Assembly (NCBI GenBank): GCA_044867875.1
Contig: JBIOVR010000082.1
Location: 1-5,967, forward strand
Length of the DNA stretch: 5,967 bases
Source: VBAS01 sp044867875
GTDB taxonomy: Bacteria; Bacteroidota; Bacteroidia; Chitinophagales; Chitinophagaceae
Reading direction: 5' to 3'
The position numbers and the translations under genes were made by a program. Each line of letters starts with the position of its first letter. Position 1 is the first letter of the stretch. Shown here one piece after another: positions 5,956 through 5,967 of the stretch. A model generated the notes under the pieces. It had not been told where the DNA came from. It saw only the letters and a list, made by a program, of their open reading frames with translations, and did no database searches.

Positions 5956-5967
5956 ATGCAGGTTTGT

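Noticed and set aside
4856..5967. CRISPR array
   Set aside because: Repeats are long (about 200-300 bp), diverged and few. There are no short identical repeats with uniform 30-40 bp spacers and no cas genes.
4856..5967. Insertion sequence or MITE
   Set aside because: I see no transposase, no clean terminal inverted repeats bounding a unit and no target-site duplications. The copies are in the same orientation at this one locus, which fits local duplication better.
4782..5967. tRNA, rRNA or known riboswitch
   Set aside because: No cloverleaf with a T-loop GTTCGAAT-type core or CCA end, no rRNA signature and no recognisable riboswitch core were found. A leader of only about 20 bases before susC leaves no room for one.

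Overview
The window looks like a chromosomal segment from the phylum Bacteroidota. The two large genes form a SusC/SusD-type outer-membrane nutrient uptake pair, found essentially only in that phylum. The SusC N-terminus (a short STN domain with a 'GYVFFYD' stretch) and its 'DEVQMMAYG' plug entry resemble proteins of Chitinophagaceae and Sphingobacteriaceae. That family-level placement is inference from remembered sequence style, not from a search.

Layout: bases 1-74 are a short non-coding tail downstream of the operon. A SusD-like surface lipoprotein (75-1514, minus) and a SusC-like TonB-dependent transporter (1536-4781, minus) form a two-gene operon read right to left, susC first, with a 21-bp gap. 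Just upstream of susC (about 4800-4857) is a short candidate promoter region containing a near-consensus Bacteroidota -7 box and two 9-bp direct repeats spaced 11 bp apart. From about 4856 to the right edge there is over 1.1 kb of AT-rich DNA with no conventional gene.

That right-hand region is not featureless. It contains at least four diverged copies of a repeated unit, all on the plus strand and so divergent from susCD. Units 3 and 4 are offset by exactly 294 bp. Units 1, 3 and 4 each end in a strong hairpin with a TTYY tetraloop followed by a T-run. The stems differ in sequence but stay paired, which is the pattern expected of selected RNA terminators. Units 1 and 2 also share the start of a very short reading frame (MSR...DRIS) that may be the remnant of a small protein gene. 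The units may be small RNA genes, or decayed small genes with their terminators; the sequence alone does not decide.

Working together: SusC is the TonB-driven barrel and SusD the surface lid that captures substrate, probably a glycan or other oligomer. No degradative enzyme is in the window, so the substrate cannot be named. The STN domain suggests that SusC also signals to a FecR-type anti-sigma/ECF sigma pair, but no such genes are present in the 1.2 kb upstream. The repeat array occupies the place where regulatory genes would often lie.
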